From contig NC_034412.1 in assembly GCF_002078875.1 (NCBI RefSeq), positions 11,264,286 through 11,328,285 on the forward strand: DNA of 64,000 nt, given 5' to 3'. The position numbers were made by a program, and so were the translations under genes. Under the pieces are notes generated by a model. That model did not search any database, had not been told where the DNA came from, and worked only from the letters and a program-made list of their open reading frames with translations. Positions 12,479-25,862 of this stretch are shown here, one piece after another (position 1 is the first letter of the stretch; every line of letters begins with the position of its first letter). This DNA is from Numida meleagris (taxonomy: Eukaryota > Chordata > Aves > Galliformes > Numididae).

Positions 12479-15400
12479 AAATCTGTAAATAAAGTTCTAA
12501 ATATAAAATCTGTAAAGAAATACTTGTAGGCATATTTCAGGGTTACAGGCAAAATGTAGACTTGAAAGACAGAAACGTGAATAAAATTTCACCTCAGCAA
12601 CACTAGAAAATTACTCAGGGAAGGTGAAATCCTGCCTGGATGTTCCCAAATCCTCCACCCACTTGCCAAGGAAGTGAAGAGACTGAATCCTTCTGACTGG
12701 GATCACAGCATGGGATGGGATTGCTACTTCTCCAGTACCTACCCCAATATTCTCAGAACTGATTTGATGCTTAGTTTTGGCAAGGCCTTCACGAGGTAGA
12801 AGCTCCCCATTTAAAGTCTTCCACATTCAGTGCAGTTGTAGTGGTTTCACTTGGAAACCATAGCCATAGTGTCAGAAAGCAAATGTCATTGTAAAATTAA
12901 GGCTGTCCTGTAAAATAGCTCAATGCATATGCCTCCATCTCTGGTGCCATGAGGTGGTTGGTTTGGCAGGACTTTGGTGAACACCACTGTTTCCTAACAT
13001 ACCCACCTTGCTTCACCGTAGAACAGCTGATAAGTGATAAGAAAAGCAAAATTCAAGCAATTCAATCTTGCTGTGAAACAAGTTAATTCCATAAAAGTTC
13101 TCCCTGTCTGGGAGCAAAGAGATCAAGCAATACTAATACCAATGGTAGCCTGGAAAATGGAGAGCCTGGGGGAGCTGCTGAGGTGGAGTGTCTGACAAAG
13201 CCAAGGGAGATTTCAGGGTCTGTAAATACATACCAAAAAAAGTTAGGAAACAATTGAACTGAATTCTGGACACCCATAAAGTTCATGAAGTAACGGGAAC
13301 CTTGAAGGTTATCTAGCTAGGAACAGCAAACAGCAGCACAACAGAACTATGGCAACAGAGCCCAGGGGTATGAGCTGGGGGCTCACCAGGAATGTCGCAT
13401 TGTAAGGGCTCACACAGGCCAGCTGGGAAACAGCTTTGTCCAAAATGAATTATTGCTAACAGAGCTAGAGGCACTCCTCAGATTCTACCAGTGAGATTCA
13501 GGCTTATAGTTTCACTCCTGTCTCTTAAGGCATGTCTACATTGCATATTTGGCTTGCAGCCTGAACTCAGGGGCTTTGGCCTGGCAAATCTCCTGAAGAA
13601 TTGCTGCTGGTGTCCAAATTAGCACACAACCAGCATGCCTCCCTGCTGAGAGCAGGCAGCTGAGAGCCAAGGGGTGCTAAGGAACAACTTCTTAACCCCC
13701 ATTTTCAGCTGACCGAGGAGTGTGAGCATATGAGTGGCACCTCCTCAGCTCCAGTGCAAAGCCGATATGCATTAGCCTGAACCGCTATATCTGAGACAGA
13801 AAAACAAAGTGCTTTCCTTCAACCAGGTACAGCTGAAAGGTACCGAGAAACTGGGCTATACTGTCTCTCAACTGCTACTTGTGGCTCTTAATGTAAATTT
13901 CTGTGTTGACATGGCATCAAAGCATCAGTGAGCACCTCAAGGCCAGGGAGACTGGGTCATTTCTTCTCATAAGAGCAACCTCAGTGTCACTGGCTAGGAT
14001 CAGGGCAATGACACTATTTACTCAACAGTGTGGATGGTTGGTAAATGGCGACATAAACATTGATTTAGGCCCAAGCCAAACACAGAATGCAAACCTGGCC
14101 TGAGTGGGGCCCAATTTTCCAGTAATTTTACTCTGCCAAGAAAGCAGAAGAGCAATTAAAGAAGGACGAACCAACAGTGGAAAAGCACAGTCAAACAAAA
14201 GGACCTCTGCAACCCTCTGCATCACTGCCACAACAGAGACAGTACTGAGCAAGCTTATAAATACACTTCAGATAATGAAGATACTAGCTGGTCACAGATG
14301 TTTAATTCATATCAGGGTATAGCACAGCTAAATTAACATGGATTGCATCCACAAACTATTTAATTGCGTATGGTGCCCAGCAGCACAACTGCACTCCTTA
14401 CAGCCTTTAGAAGAAACCACTTCAGACTCCTGCTGCATTTGCCTTAACTTTTGATTTTCTACCAAGCAAACTAGCAGGCAAGAATACTCCCAATATTAAA
14501 TAATAATAATAATAATTAAACATTGGAACTATGTATATGCAAAATAAATATCAGATTAGTGATTATAAGTATTCTTTTAAAAAAAAAAAGCACTCCAAGA
14601 AACACAGCATTACAAAAGGGAGTTGATAAATAACAGATGACCTATTTGCATCTGGTCAAAACGCATCCAGTTTCAGGCAGTGAAGAACTGTAGCAAACTG
14701 TGCATTGGATATTTACTGATTGAGACTAACTTGGGGAATAAAAATGAAGTAACAAAGCAATTTCATAAAATCACAATGTTTACTCACAATGAATGAACTG
14801 AAAAGAGGCAAGAGTCAAAGTCACTGAGTAAGTTTCATTGTGGTTTTTTGTTTCCGTTGTTGTTTTTAAAGAAATTATTTACTCCTCTCTAACCATGATA
14901 ATTAATTACAAAATTAACAGCCATGTGACAATAGACTGATTAGTTTATAATGTGCCTACCCTGAAATAGAGTTAATTAAGGAAAGCAACTGTGATAACAA
15001 GTAGCTGAGTTGTACATGAAATTAGATCTTGTCTTTTAATTATATGAAACTGCATCCTCACCAGTCTGTCCAACCACTATCCAGGCCAACAACTGCACTG
15101 TAAAAGTAGCAGAGACAATACACCTGGGCTAAAAAAAAAAGTACTGAGAATAGATTCGTTGACAAGGAATACACACTGAACCTACAACAAATTACACAGA
15201 TCATCTTCACTGGCCCTGGAGACTGTTAAATAACAGCTACTATAAGCATACAACAATATATGAAGAATAAGAAAAAAAAATGCCATACCTGAGGCTAGCT
15301 ATTGTATTTCTACCCGCTATCCACAAGCAGAGCTGCAAGAAAGTATGGTAATGATGAGGAAGTTATATGACAAATTAAACCTGCTTTTCTTAGTGATGTA

Positions 15401-18400
15401 CAGTATATCACATTTCAACCCTGTACTCTTACCAGAAGTAAACCCAGTCAAATACAATACTTCCATAGGAGATGTCAGCAGCAGCCCTGACTTTTCCTTA
15501 AGACTAAGCATTTACTCAATGCAATCTCTCTCCATGGATGAGGCAAAACACAAAAATGAGAACCAGCAAGAAATGCCACAACACCAGAACTACTACTTAA
15601 AATCAGGTGTCTGCAAATTGTTTCCACAAACTCTGAAAGAAGATTTTTTTTTTATGTTTGGAACATTCATAAAATGTTTCTTCCATATGGACACCAGTGC
15701 CAAAAAAATATATGAACTCAGACCACAGTCTTTTGCATTACTGGAAAACTTACAGGACTTAATTACAGAATCTCCTTTACATGCACTCCTCTCTCTACAG
15801 AGCAACTCCTACTACCCCAGTTCTAGGGAAAACAACCTTTTTTTTTTCCAGGATCTCATCCCTGTGACAGTGAAATTAACCACAAAGTACAATTGTGCAA
15901 GCCTCAGTTCTTTAGGGAACTAGACTACAATGAGGCATTCAGATTCATCTGCTTTTAAAACTCATTTTGTTCACATTTCAAGCTTTTCTGTTCATGTCTA
16001 TGAGCCTAGGAAGCTTGAATACTCACCTGAAAATCAGGGTTTGGGGGGTTCTGATCACATCACGAACTTCAGAGGTTTGTTAAATGCCAATGAAAATACA
16101 GCACATAAAGCAAAGTTTTTCAATGATAACACTAAAAAAAATCAACTACCAAAATATCCCAGTATAATTTTGGATTGGTGCCATTACTGCACTGCAAATT
16201 CACAACAATCTTAGGGGTTTTTTTGAATGTTTTTTTTTTTTCTTCAAGGCTATCAACCCAATAGTTTCTCTTAGAGATTTGCTCATTTTGATGCTTTTAA
16301 AAAATGTATCTGCCTTTATACAAATGTTGGATATCTCAGTTTTGCTTACACATTTAGTGCTCAGATGATTTTCTCTGATGGTGATGGTAATCTGTGAAAT
16401 TGAAACATGCAATAAAAAGCTCATGCAAAAGCAAATCAGAAATAAATCTGAAAACCAAGGCAAGGGATGATGACAAGTCTATACTCACTTTACAGAAACA
16501 GATATACTGTTGGTAGCCTATACTGTTTCAGCAGCATTCACACATAGACGGTGTAGGACACAATTTATAGTTTAATCTTACTCATTTGGCCCAGCAGCCT
16601 CTAAAAGATCCAAACCTAGAAAACAGTCAGGAAGAGTAAAGACCTTAGGATGTTCTACAGTAGTACTAGATTAGTCAGTGCAAATAGCTACTGCATCCCA
16701 AATGGACACAGGAAACAAATGATTAGTGCCCTTTCCTGTGCTTATAGAAGAAGGAGAATGCAGAATAAAATCTAATCAAATCAAGGAAACGGCAGCAAAC
16801 ATGTAAAAATACAAACAGTTCCGAGACTAGAACCTGCCACAAGTTGGCTTTCTGGAAAGCTGAGATCTTCAAAATCATACTGCTTCTTAAACAAAAGCAC
16901 ACTGACATAATACCTGCACATTTGTTGGTTTTTTTTTTTTTTCAGAGCACGATTTCCACTTCAACCATCATTAAAATGAGAAATGAGTCACTTAGACACA
17001 GATCAATGGACATGACGCTAATACAATAGCATACCCCACTCTTTTTCTTTATTTTGACATTAGATCTTGCAACAAATACCTAGAGAAAGACAGTGTGCAA
17101 TCAGTATTATGTGATGATGATGATCCTTTTTTGATGAATGCATAAACTGAGAGCTTTGTGTATTTCCATAGCAACTTTAAGTCTTTGTTTGTCTAGCAAA
17201 GAAAAGCATCATCAGGGATATCAATGGCAGATCAGCTTTCTTGTTTGGAGGAATAAAGAGGGCTGGAGAGAAAATGACAAATATGAAAAGTTGTCATACT
17301 TGATATATGCATTTTTTTTAGCAGTATAAATTGGTTACTAGCTACTGTAAGTACAACACAGCTACATGTCCTCTCATGTGTGCAACTCCTAATGTCTATC
17401 CATTCCCTGTCTGCAGAGGCAAAAAATTAGAGATGTGCAACTTATCTCCTTGTTCTTGACTTGCGTGTTTATAACTCAGATTTAGCTATAGCTTTGAGAA
17501 CCAAACTGCTGAGGGCTTAAGAGAAAAAGTATCATGGTATCATTAATTGAAGAACACTCCCTGAAAACCTCATCATGTCATGACAAAGAAAATGCAGCAG
17601 CAGGGACATAGATGCTGGCTTCACTGAACACTGAGCTCAGATAAAAGTACATAAATGTTTTCTATAAAAGAAGATCCAGGCTCTATTGAGAGCCAGAATA
17701 TGTGAAATATGAATGATTAGGAATAGGAAAGCATGTAGTCATTCCTCTAGTAAATTATTAGATTTTACTTAGAGCTAATGGTTAGCAAATAAACCAGCTA
17801 CAACAGGCATGTAATGGCACAACTGGTCTGGGGGTAGAGGGAGTGGGACTGCGCATATTCACAGCCCACATACTAACTTGATTATGCCCCACAGCACAAA
17901 TTCTGTCTTTCCATGTATAGGGTGGCTGTAAATGCTTTGCCATAAGCAAAATTAACAGGTCTTTAGCAACTGAACTAGCATTTATCCTTCTTGCCATGTT
18001 AACGTTCTGTGTGTATGTATTTATTTCCTTAGGTGGGTTTTACCCGCAAAAGGGGTCCTAGCAGATTTTTAATTAATTTTGTGGTGTTTGCTGTGTGATG
18101 AGCATATTCAGATGATTTCATTAATATGTTGTTACTCCATTAACGTATATAAACATACACCAGGCAAATTTCATTGTTTTCTGGAAAGGCATTCTTTCAC
18201 AGCCATTTGCCTTATAACTAGAGTTCTAATCTTGGTGTAAAATCTGATTCCTGTAAACTTCAGTCCTGCTCATCATCTCTTTTGTTTATGAACCCAATTT
18301 ATTTTTTATGAGCTTGATTAATGGGTGGAGTGCTCAAGGATATGCTCTATAGCTCTTAGTTTATTACTAAAATAGTAATACAGTTTTTTGAGTGCTTGAA

Positions 18401-18905
18401 AAAGTTAAATGGGGTCAAGTTGTTCAATGGTTTACACTAGCATCATTCTGCCAGGCTTCAGCAGAAGGATGATTTAAACCAGCTGCTGGTTTAGTTCATA
18501 AAAGAACTTTAACAACAGGTAGTAGTATTAATTACTCACTGTGAAAAATTAAAATGAAATACAACAGCTCAAGTCCTTCCCTTTAAAACCAATAAAAAAG
18601 GGAGTCTGCTTTAGATACTTGTGATGAATAACAGCTTAGCAGACTGAGGTTGTTTTTACGCTATTGTGGAATGATCACCAAAGTATATTATTCCTGGAAA
18701 AATAAATCAACACATCACTCTCTCTGTACAGTGCAGGCTCTGGAGAGGGAAGGAGAATTCTAGAGGAAGTGGCTTCTGGCCTGGCAGAAAAGGAATCCCT
18801 AGATCTTAGTCCATGGTTTAAAGGCTATTTTTGTATTCTGCAGTATCCTGCAACAAAAATGCACAAACTGTTTCAGGAGCAAGGGATGGTAGCCAGATCT
18901 CTCAC
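12479..18905. other. Intron-like sequence, nothing assigned
   Basis: The left third (about 12.6-14.1 kb) is somewhat GC-richer and may hold an unrecognised old repeat. The rest is AT-rich. A 192-codon open frame on the plus strand at 15345-15923 has no recognisable domain and unremarkable composition, and I do not call it a gene. Confidence 0.45.
14501..14516 (+). repeat. Short (TAA)n microsatellite
   Basis: Five TAA/AAT units in a row inside AT-rich sequence. Confidence 0.75.
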
Positions 18906-18962
18906 CTTCTGGCTGAACAGAATATATCTGGTGGAGAGTAAGAGTCACTATTTCTCTCTAAT
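18906..18962 (-). CDS. Possible 57-base exon
   Basis: On the minus strand the acceptor TTTCACTTCATATTTCCTCAG is very strong and the donor AAG|GTGAGA is good. Only one of the three frames is open. It starts one base in, reads LERNSDSYSPPDIFCSA and ends two bases over. This phase is compatible with the 25.8 kb candidate in its LEGP frame. The Ser/Pro-rich peptide suggests a linker. I found no downstream partner in matching phase. Confidence 0.38.
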
Positions 18963-21900
18963 CTGAGGAAATATGAAGTGAAACAGTTCCAAAAAGAGGA
19001 GAGAGACTGCTTATTGCCCCCTCCCTTTACCGAAATTTCTTGAGTCTGGTGGTGGACAGCATAGATGAGAGAACACATTTTGAACCATATATAGCCTCTG
19101 ATTTCACAGCTTGCAATACAGGGCAAGAGCTTCATCCAGAACAGATGTACAAAGAAAGCCATATGCAGGTGGTAACTCCTTTCTACACCTCTTTCTTCAG
19201 TTCCCTATCAAGCTTGCAATGGCTGCACAGCTCCTTTATGCTCAAGTGTATCACTGAGGCTGCACCTGCCCCATTACATTTATAGAGGTAACTAATTGCA
19301 GGACAGGATTTGCATGTTGCTGTATTTTGTGCAGAGCCTTCAGGGTGCTGAGCTTTCAGCAGACAGGTGAGCAGAGCTCTTATAGGTCACCAGGAATTTT
19401 AGTTCTGACTGCCAAGGCACAAATGCTAGACAAATCTGACTATCTGGCAGCAGAAGAGCTCAATATGATGTCAGGGTAGAAATGTAAGCATCAGGGCAAG
19501 ATTTCAAATGTCTATCAGAAAACCAAGTTGGGCAGCTTCCTGATACCCTGGAAGTAGAGCAGAGTTTTGAGAACTGCAGTTTGTGCTCAAGGAACTTAAG
19601 TTTTGTTGAAAAGGATACATACCCATCAATCCACTGTCATTGCAACTTTAGGCTCTTTGTTTGTAAAACAGTTCTAAACAAAACAGAAGAGATGTCACCA
19701 TTTTAGTACACAGTTCCACCTGAGCTGGATTATTCTGCTTATGCCATAAAGAATTCAAGCCCATTTACTGCTCCTGTTCAGAACATGTCCTTGCCACCAG
19801 GCTATAACTCTGTAGGTTGCACCTCTTCAACCCTCTCTTTCCAAAGCTGTTGTGCAGGCACTTCCACATACCACTCAGCAGACTAAATGAGAAATATCAC
19901 ACTTAATGACAGAGACAGAGCATCTTGCTATGGACCCAAAGGCTTTGTCCAAAGCTTTGTTTAAGGTTTGCTCCCCTCAAAGATCAATCCCAGTTCCTTC
20001 AGTGGTCATTAAATACCTGGCTTTTCCAGCTGGCCACAAATCACTTCTTTGGCTGCTTTTAGCCCTTATGGGCCACCTGTTACTGGGTGGGTCTTTGAAC
20101 TCTGGAAAACTCTGCTGGCTTCTGCTATTAAACCCCAAAAAGTAGTTACAGACATTTTTTAATCCTCTAGTGGACTTTTGTCCTGAAGGAGCTACATTCC
20201 ATCAGAAACATCTGTACTGCAGAGTTTATTGCAAAGTCTATTGAAACTACTGCCTGTTGACTCCAATAGAAGGGACTGAGGACTGTAGGATTCATGGGTC
20301 TATGACGCTCAGGGTGATAAGCTAAGTAAAGAATAAACTGGGCCATCTGAATTTGATGAAATGAACCATCTTCACATATTTCTGTGTCTCCCAAGAAGGA
20401 CAACATAACTGCTTAAATTCTTCATGAAATGAAGGCTGGGAGCCAGCGTATCTTCATACCATCATGCTACTGACGCAGATACTATTACCACGAAGGCTGT
20501 GAAAGTCAAGGTTCTATCTAGCAGAAGAACTCTATCAGCTCAATGAACTGCTGTTTAGTAGTCTCTGCAGCTGGGAAGATAATCAGCAGTTGTTGCTGGA
20601 GACAGTTCATGCACTTACTGATCTGTTAAAGCCTAACACAAACATTAGCAGTCAAGAGCATCAGGCAGATTGCAGATACACCTAGGAGAATAAACATGCT
20701 TCAAGATGTTATGCAGTGATGACTACTTGCTTACGAAATAAATCAGTGCATGCACTGTATTGCTCATATTAAGCTGCAGGCACATGCCCTATATTCCTAG
20801 CTCAGAGAACTCCAGAAAAATCATGTCTCAGCCTGAAAATATCTTCAAAACACTGATGAAAATGACTTTCTCTCATCCAGAAAGCATTCACACCTCAGCA
20901 AGAAGCTAAATAAGGACACCGTTCAGGGAGCATCCCAGACACTGAACTATTGTTTTTAATCCTCTTAAATACGCGCAAGTACAGAAATCTCCTAAGGTGC
21001 TTAGCGTTGTATTTGACAGAAACAATCCGTGGCTGTACAAAGGTAGACAGAGAGGGAGCTAAGCAGACACGTCTGTATTTGTGAACAGAGAAAGTTCATG
21101 GACTGGGTCAGCAGACAGCACTCAGAGGGCAGGTCAGCGCACATGCTAACGGGCATCCTGCCTGCTTCTGACAGTGCTTAGAGGCTTCTCAGAAGCTCAC
21201 ACGTTCTGGCTTTCAGAGCACACAAAGCCCTGGGGCCTCGCGGGCAATGTTAAAGGGGTCTTTCTTGGCAAATCCACTCAAATAGCTGGAGGGACATGCT
21301 CCTGTGAAGCAGATTTTAGACCAAGAGTGAATTCATTCTTGTGCTTAGCTTTTTATTTCCGAAAGAAAAAAAAATGTTGTCTAACTCCTGCAGAATTTCT
21401 GCTCTCTGCTTCACAAAAGTGAGTCCACCCAATATATCTATTTTCCAAAGCAATTTCAATAGCAACTTGAGCAAGCATTAAAGCACAGCCCTGTACATCA
21501 GTTTTGTTGTCCTCCGCTCTTTTTTTTCACTTTCATTCTCCACCTAGATTTCATCTTCTTTACCCATTGTATTTTTTTTCCTCCTTTTTCCACCATTTGT
21601 AGCTGTTCCTCCCTACCTGTGCTCTACATCACAAAAAATTTGTGTATGTTACAAAGCAACCCTAGCACCTCATATATTGGAGACCAAGTTTTCTGCTCCT
21701 ATTCCCTTCTTATTATTGGATTCTCCTTAGCCTTGAACCAAAATAGCAATCCATATTGCTGAGATATAATTGTGAGAACAAAATGAGGTGCACTGATTCA
21801 GACTGTAAATATGGTTTGTTGTATTTTGTTTGCTGGATTCTGCAATCATAATGGGTTACATTAGAAAAGGGAACTGAATACACATCCATCAGCAGACACA

Positions 21901-24900
21901 GAGTCAGAAAGATGTAATTTAGGAAAAATATAGTATGAAAATCTAAAACTAAGAAATGTTTATGAAGTCACTAAAAATATTGCAAAATCTTGTTTGTCTT
22001 TCATCTGGTTTTAATATCCTAATTTAGTTTTTCTACCTCTATAAAGATATTTTCTAGGCCAAGTTGTCATTGTGAACATCAGAAACAGTAAGAGTACATA
22101 TAACTAAGAACCATAAAGAATATTGTGCAACTTTGAAAAGTGTCAGAAAACAACACAAAGTAAGTTGCATGTGATGAGACCTAGAAAATCTGTTTGTTCC
22201 TGGTAGCTACTCCTTAGCAGCCATCAGCTCTCCTCTTAAACCAGACATCAAAGGTCTGAAATTCCACAATGACTTTTGATGTCGGCGCAAGTTCAGTAGC
22301 TAAAGCTGAAGACTTGTCACATGAGGAGTTTATGCCAATTATAAAGCATAAAAAAGAAATCGCACACATGCAGGCATATGTTCATTATTAAAACAAGTCC
22401 ATCAGCTCCTTCTCTTCTAAATGTTTGGTTTGATTTATGAGAAAATAAAGATGAAAAATAGCTCCAGTTTTCAAGGTAAAATACTTGAAAGAAACAAATA
22501 AACATCAGTAGTTGCTTTACCTACATACATAATTATTTCCATCTTCCATGACTCCATTTACAACTTAATTGTGCTGGTACACTCTTCAGTTTAACCTCAC
22601 TTGCTATTTTTCTATGCCAAATACCTTTTTCTCATTAAGTACAAGATTCTAGTTTCTTACCCCTAATACTATTGCCTCATGGAAAGGTTGGTTCACTGTC
22701 AATCATAATGGCATAAAATAAAAAAACCTTGTAACAATTTAGTATCCAAAAATCTCATTGCCTTTCCAAAAATTGTAGAATTTTTTTTGGTGACATGGCT
22801 TTGCCCTAGGGAAAACTGATATATTAATATTTTATGGAAATTATGTGACTTCTTCCCAGACAAGCAGATTCCTGATGGAAACATAGCTGAGCCTCCTACC
22901 ACCTTACCTGACTCATTGCTGAAAACCCATCTTCTCAGACTTGGCAATGAAAAACAACCTTGGCAGGCTGACTGCCAGAGCATTCGGGACTTGCAAGTCC
23001 ACAAGCCAGCAGAAGAGGGCTTGGAAGCCCTAATAATCATAGCTGGCATATCCAGGGCTTCCAGATTTTCTTTCACAGTTTGAAGCCTGACAGCCATCGA
23101 AGTTACAATCTGAGCAGCCCTCCTATCTTCAGGGAACTTCCCAAGCTGCTTCCAGCAGAACAGAAGCTCCCCAGGGCATTTGAGGGAGCCACAGCAGAGC
23201 CAGGAGTCAGAAGTTATGACAGCTGTTGATGGTTTCATCAACTCAAAACACTTTTACATTTTCCTGAACTGAAATTTTTCCCATTTTCCTTTGAGTGGAA
23301 ATGTTTGAAAAGTCACTTTTTGTTTTAATTCAGAACAAAAACATACTGGAATTCATCTCTCCTTCAGTGCCTCTCCCCATCATAAAACTTGAGTCTCAGC
23401 TGGTTCTTCTGTTTCCGATGCCCTCATGCCTTTGAAAATCTCCCTCTGAGCTCTCTGATGAAACAGAAAAAATGTGTGCAACTATTCAGTAAAATTCCAG
23501 ATGTGTAAGTATAAATATTCTCATCATTCAACACAAAAATCTGTTTGAAAGATTTTGTTCATAACATTCTAAGAGTGAAGCCTCATACAAATGCCCATAT
23601 TAAAATGCTAGAAGGATAATCCACACATAAATAAGACCTTTTTTTTTTTATGGCTATTCATTGTTTGCTACTCGCTGCTCATTATACTTGTTGTAAAACA
23701 ATTTTGTTTATCAAGCAAATAGCAGCCTAGGATTCCTGTGCCCAACCACACACTACACACAACAAAAAGTGGCTGAAGCATGCAACCAATGTAAATAACA
23801 AGCTGGAAACTTATTGCCTCAAATTTATATGTAAAGACTTACAAACAGCAACATTACTCACAGAAAGTTGGATGGAGTGAAAAATAGCAAAAACTAGCTG
23901 CTAAACAAGCTACTACCAGTTCTTTGATCTGCAATTGTAGACAGAACACACAGAAGGGAGGAGTTCAGCTATGCCACCAGGGCATGCTCCATCACCTCAG
24001 CCGAGAGGCTTTTCCACAGCTGCCTCTGGTTTCCCACTGCTCCCTGAATCGTGGGAGCTGCAAGATTGCTGAGGAGCACACCATTTGTGCTGGAAAGTAT
24101 CCTAACGATTTTGAAATCCCAGCTGCCACAGGCAGCTCTTGGGAAACAGGATCCACACAATCTCAGCGCAAAATTCTGTCACCACGAAACAAAACAAAAG
24201 GTTTTTGTGCCACGGTAATCGGATACCATCTACAATCATTCATTTTAAGACAAATAGGAAGTGATGAATGAGAGTCAAATTCTTTTTGGTATGTACCACT
24301 AGCCTGGATTTTGTTAAGACCAAAGACATGGAAAAGGAATGCAGCGGACACGGTTGCAGCCTCTTTCCTTCCAACCTGTTTTGAGTGCTTCTCCTTCTAG
24401 TATTTCTTTAGCACTGAATTTGAATCTGTTATATGTTTTCCAAGACTACTGTATCACCTAGGCTTTCACAAATGGAGAGAGAGGCCACATAAGGAGCAGT
24501 ATTTTCTCTGTGAGCAAGAGCAAAACACCACAGGTGATGTGACAATGACATCTCTTTCCACTCTGCTCCGTGTCATGACAACATCCATTCATTCCTGGGA
24601 TAGTTACACATCCTTGGTTTCATCTTTCAGCACTGTTGAACAACCTGGAGAGCCTGATGGCTTTATTGACAGATCAATGATGCTCAGCAGATCCCATGAT
24701 TATGCCATGCACTTACAAGAAGTGATGGACATTAGCTAGCATTTGTTTGCTATTCAAGTCCTTTAAAATATATATAATTTTAACCCATCTTCAGGAATAG
24801 TAACCAGAAAAAAATCCTCTTGTGTTGGGAACGTATAAGAGAAGCAATCAGCAGGAGGCAAAAGCAGGAAATGAAACAATGAACTTATGAGCTTCTTTGC

Positions 24901-25130
24901 CTCAAATAGTACCTGAAAAGTCTTTGGGGAAAAGAGAAAGTAGAAATAGCATGTGCTCATCTTTGTGATCCTTTCAATTAATTCAGATACATCAGAGGGT
25001 AATAGTTAGGGGGCACAGCAGGAATGTGTTGCAACCCAGCGAAGCAGCAGCAAGGTACAAGGCCATTTGGCCATTTTGTGCTCATCCGTCTTGCACAAGG
25101 AGAAGCAGTGCACAGTCAGTGCAAGGTTTC
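18963..25130. other. Intron-like sequence
   Basis: Unique sequence, no repeat family recognised. The only item of note is the 180-codon minus-strand frame at 22699-23241. Confidence 0.45.
22699..23241 (-). other. Long open frame (180 codons), coding status unclear
   Basis: On the minus strand an uninterrupted frame of 180 codons contains the consensus-like donor GAGTCAG|GTAAGG at about 22912. Upstream of that site the translation is fairly hydrophilic (for example EDRRAAQIVTSMAVRLQTVK). Downstream it looks random. It could be an exon of a transcript, an old repeat remnant, or chance: 180 codons is long but not impossible in 64 kb read in six frames. No family is recognised. Confidence 0.2.
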
Positions 25131-25192
25131 ATAGAATCATCAAGATTGGAAAAGGTCTCTAAGATCATCTAGTACAACCATCCATTCCTAGA
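25131..25192 (-). mobile_element. Very short CR1 3' tail
   Basis: Only the last 60 or so bases of a CR1 are present: 'catagaatcatcaagattggaaaaggtctctaagatcatctagtacaacc'. Another CR1 tail in the same orientation follows about 55 bases on, which suggests either two insertions or one element split by later sequence. Confidence 0.75.
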
Positions 25193-25244
25193 AGGCTTAA
25201 GAACATGCAGCAGCTCTACATAACTACCAATTTTTGTTTTTTTT

Positions 25245-25395
25245 TGTAGAATGCATTAGGTTGGAGGAAACTTTAAAGATCATCTAGTTCCAACTCCCCT
25301 GCCATGGGCAGGGTTGCTAATCACCAGATCAGGCTGCTCAGGATCCTATCCAAAGTGGCCTTGAATGTCTCCAAGGACAGGAGGTTCTCTTTTCA
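25245..25395 (-). mobile_element. CR1 LINE 3' fragment
   Basis: The sequence 'aggttggaggaaactttaaagatcatctagttccaactcccctgccatgggcaggg' followed by 'gatcaggctgctcaggatcctatccaaagtggccttgaatg' is the reverse complement of the CR1 3' untranslated region, in a different subfamily from the 11-12 kb copies. It is truncated soon after and has no coding part left. Confidence 0.85.
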
Positions 25396-25823
25396 AGAGA
25401 ACCAGTTCATTCTCCATTTACTTCTCATTATCTGGGCTCTTTCATCCCCCTTCACCTCTCTCAGACACCAAAGAGCATTTGAAAGCATTCTTCAATGACT
25501 ATGTCTACACATACTGTCATTTCCATACTGGCACTGAAAATCATACCAATAAACTACCACCTGTCCCCAAGGTAAGAGACAGAATAACTCTCCGGTACTT
25601 TTATCAGGCAGCCTACTTGGCCGAAGAGCAACATTTACGCTGAGATGTCTTTTTCTCTCAATCTGGTGTTTCCAGTGGTACAGACATTACAGCAAAGGTA
25701 CCATCTGGAACACGATTACCATGCATCTACTCAGCAGAATGGCTGTGCTCTGTGCTGTGTCTTGCAGCCTCAGCCATCAGGGCATGACCTGACTGAAAGC
25801 ATTCTGGTTTGAGCTTTACTTAC

Positions 25824-25862
25824 CTCACAAGGAAAACATGGCAAGGCAGAGGGCCCTCCAGC
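25824..25862 (-). CDS. Possible 39-base exon
   Basis: On the minus strand an excellent acceptor (CAGCCTCTGCCCTCAG) and a consensus donor GAG|GTAAGT enclose 39 bases, with no frame shift across the exon. Two frames are open: LEGPLPCHVFLV (one base in, two over) and AGGPSALPCFPCE (0 to 0). The splice sites are among the strongest in the window. It could equally be a non-coding exon. Confidence 0.32.

Noticed and set aside
15289..15332. 44-base segment with good acceptor and donor (reads LCLWIAGRNTIASL)
   Set aside because: Neither end matches the phase of the candidates on its two sides. Pieces this short pass by chance.
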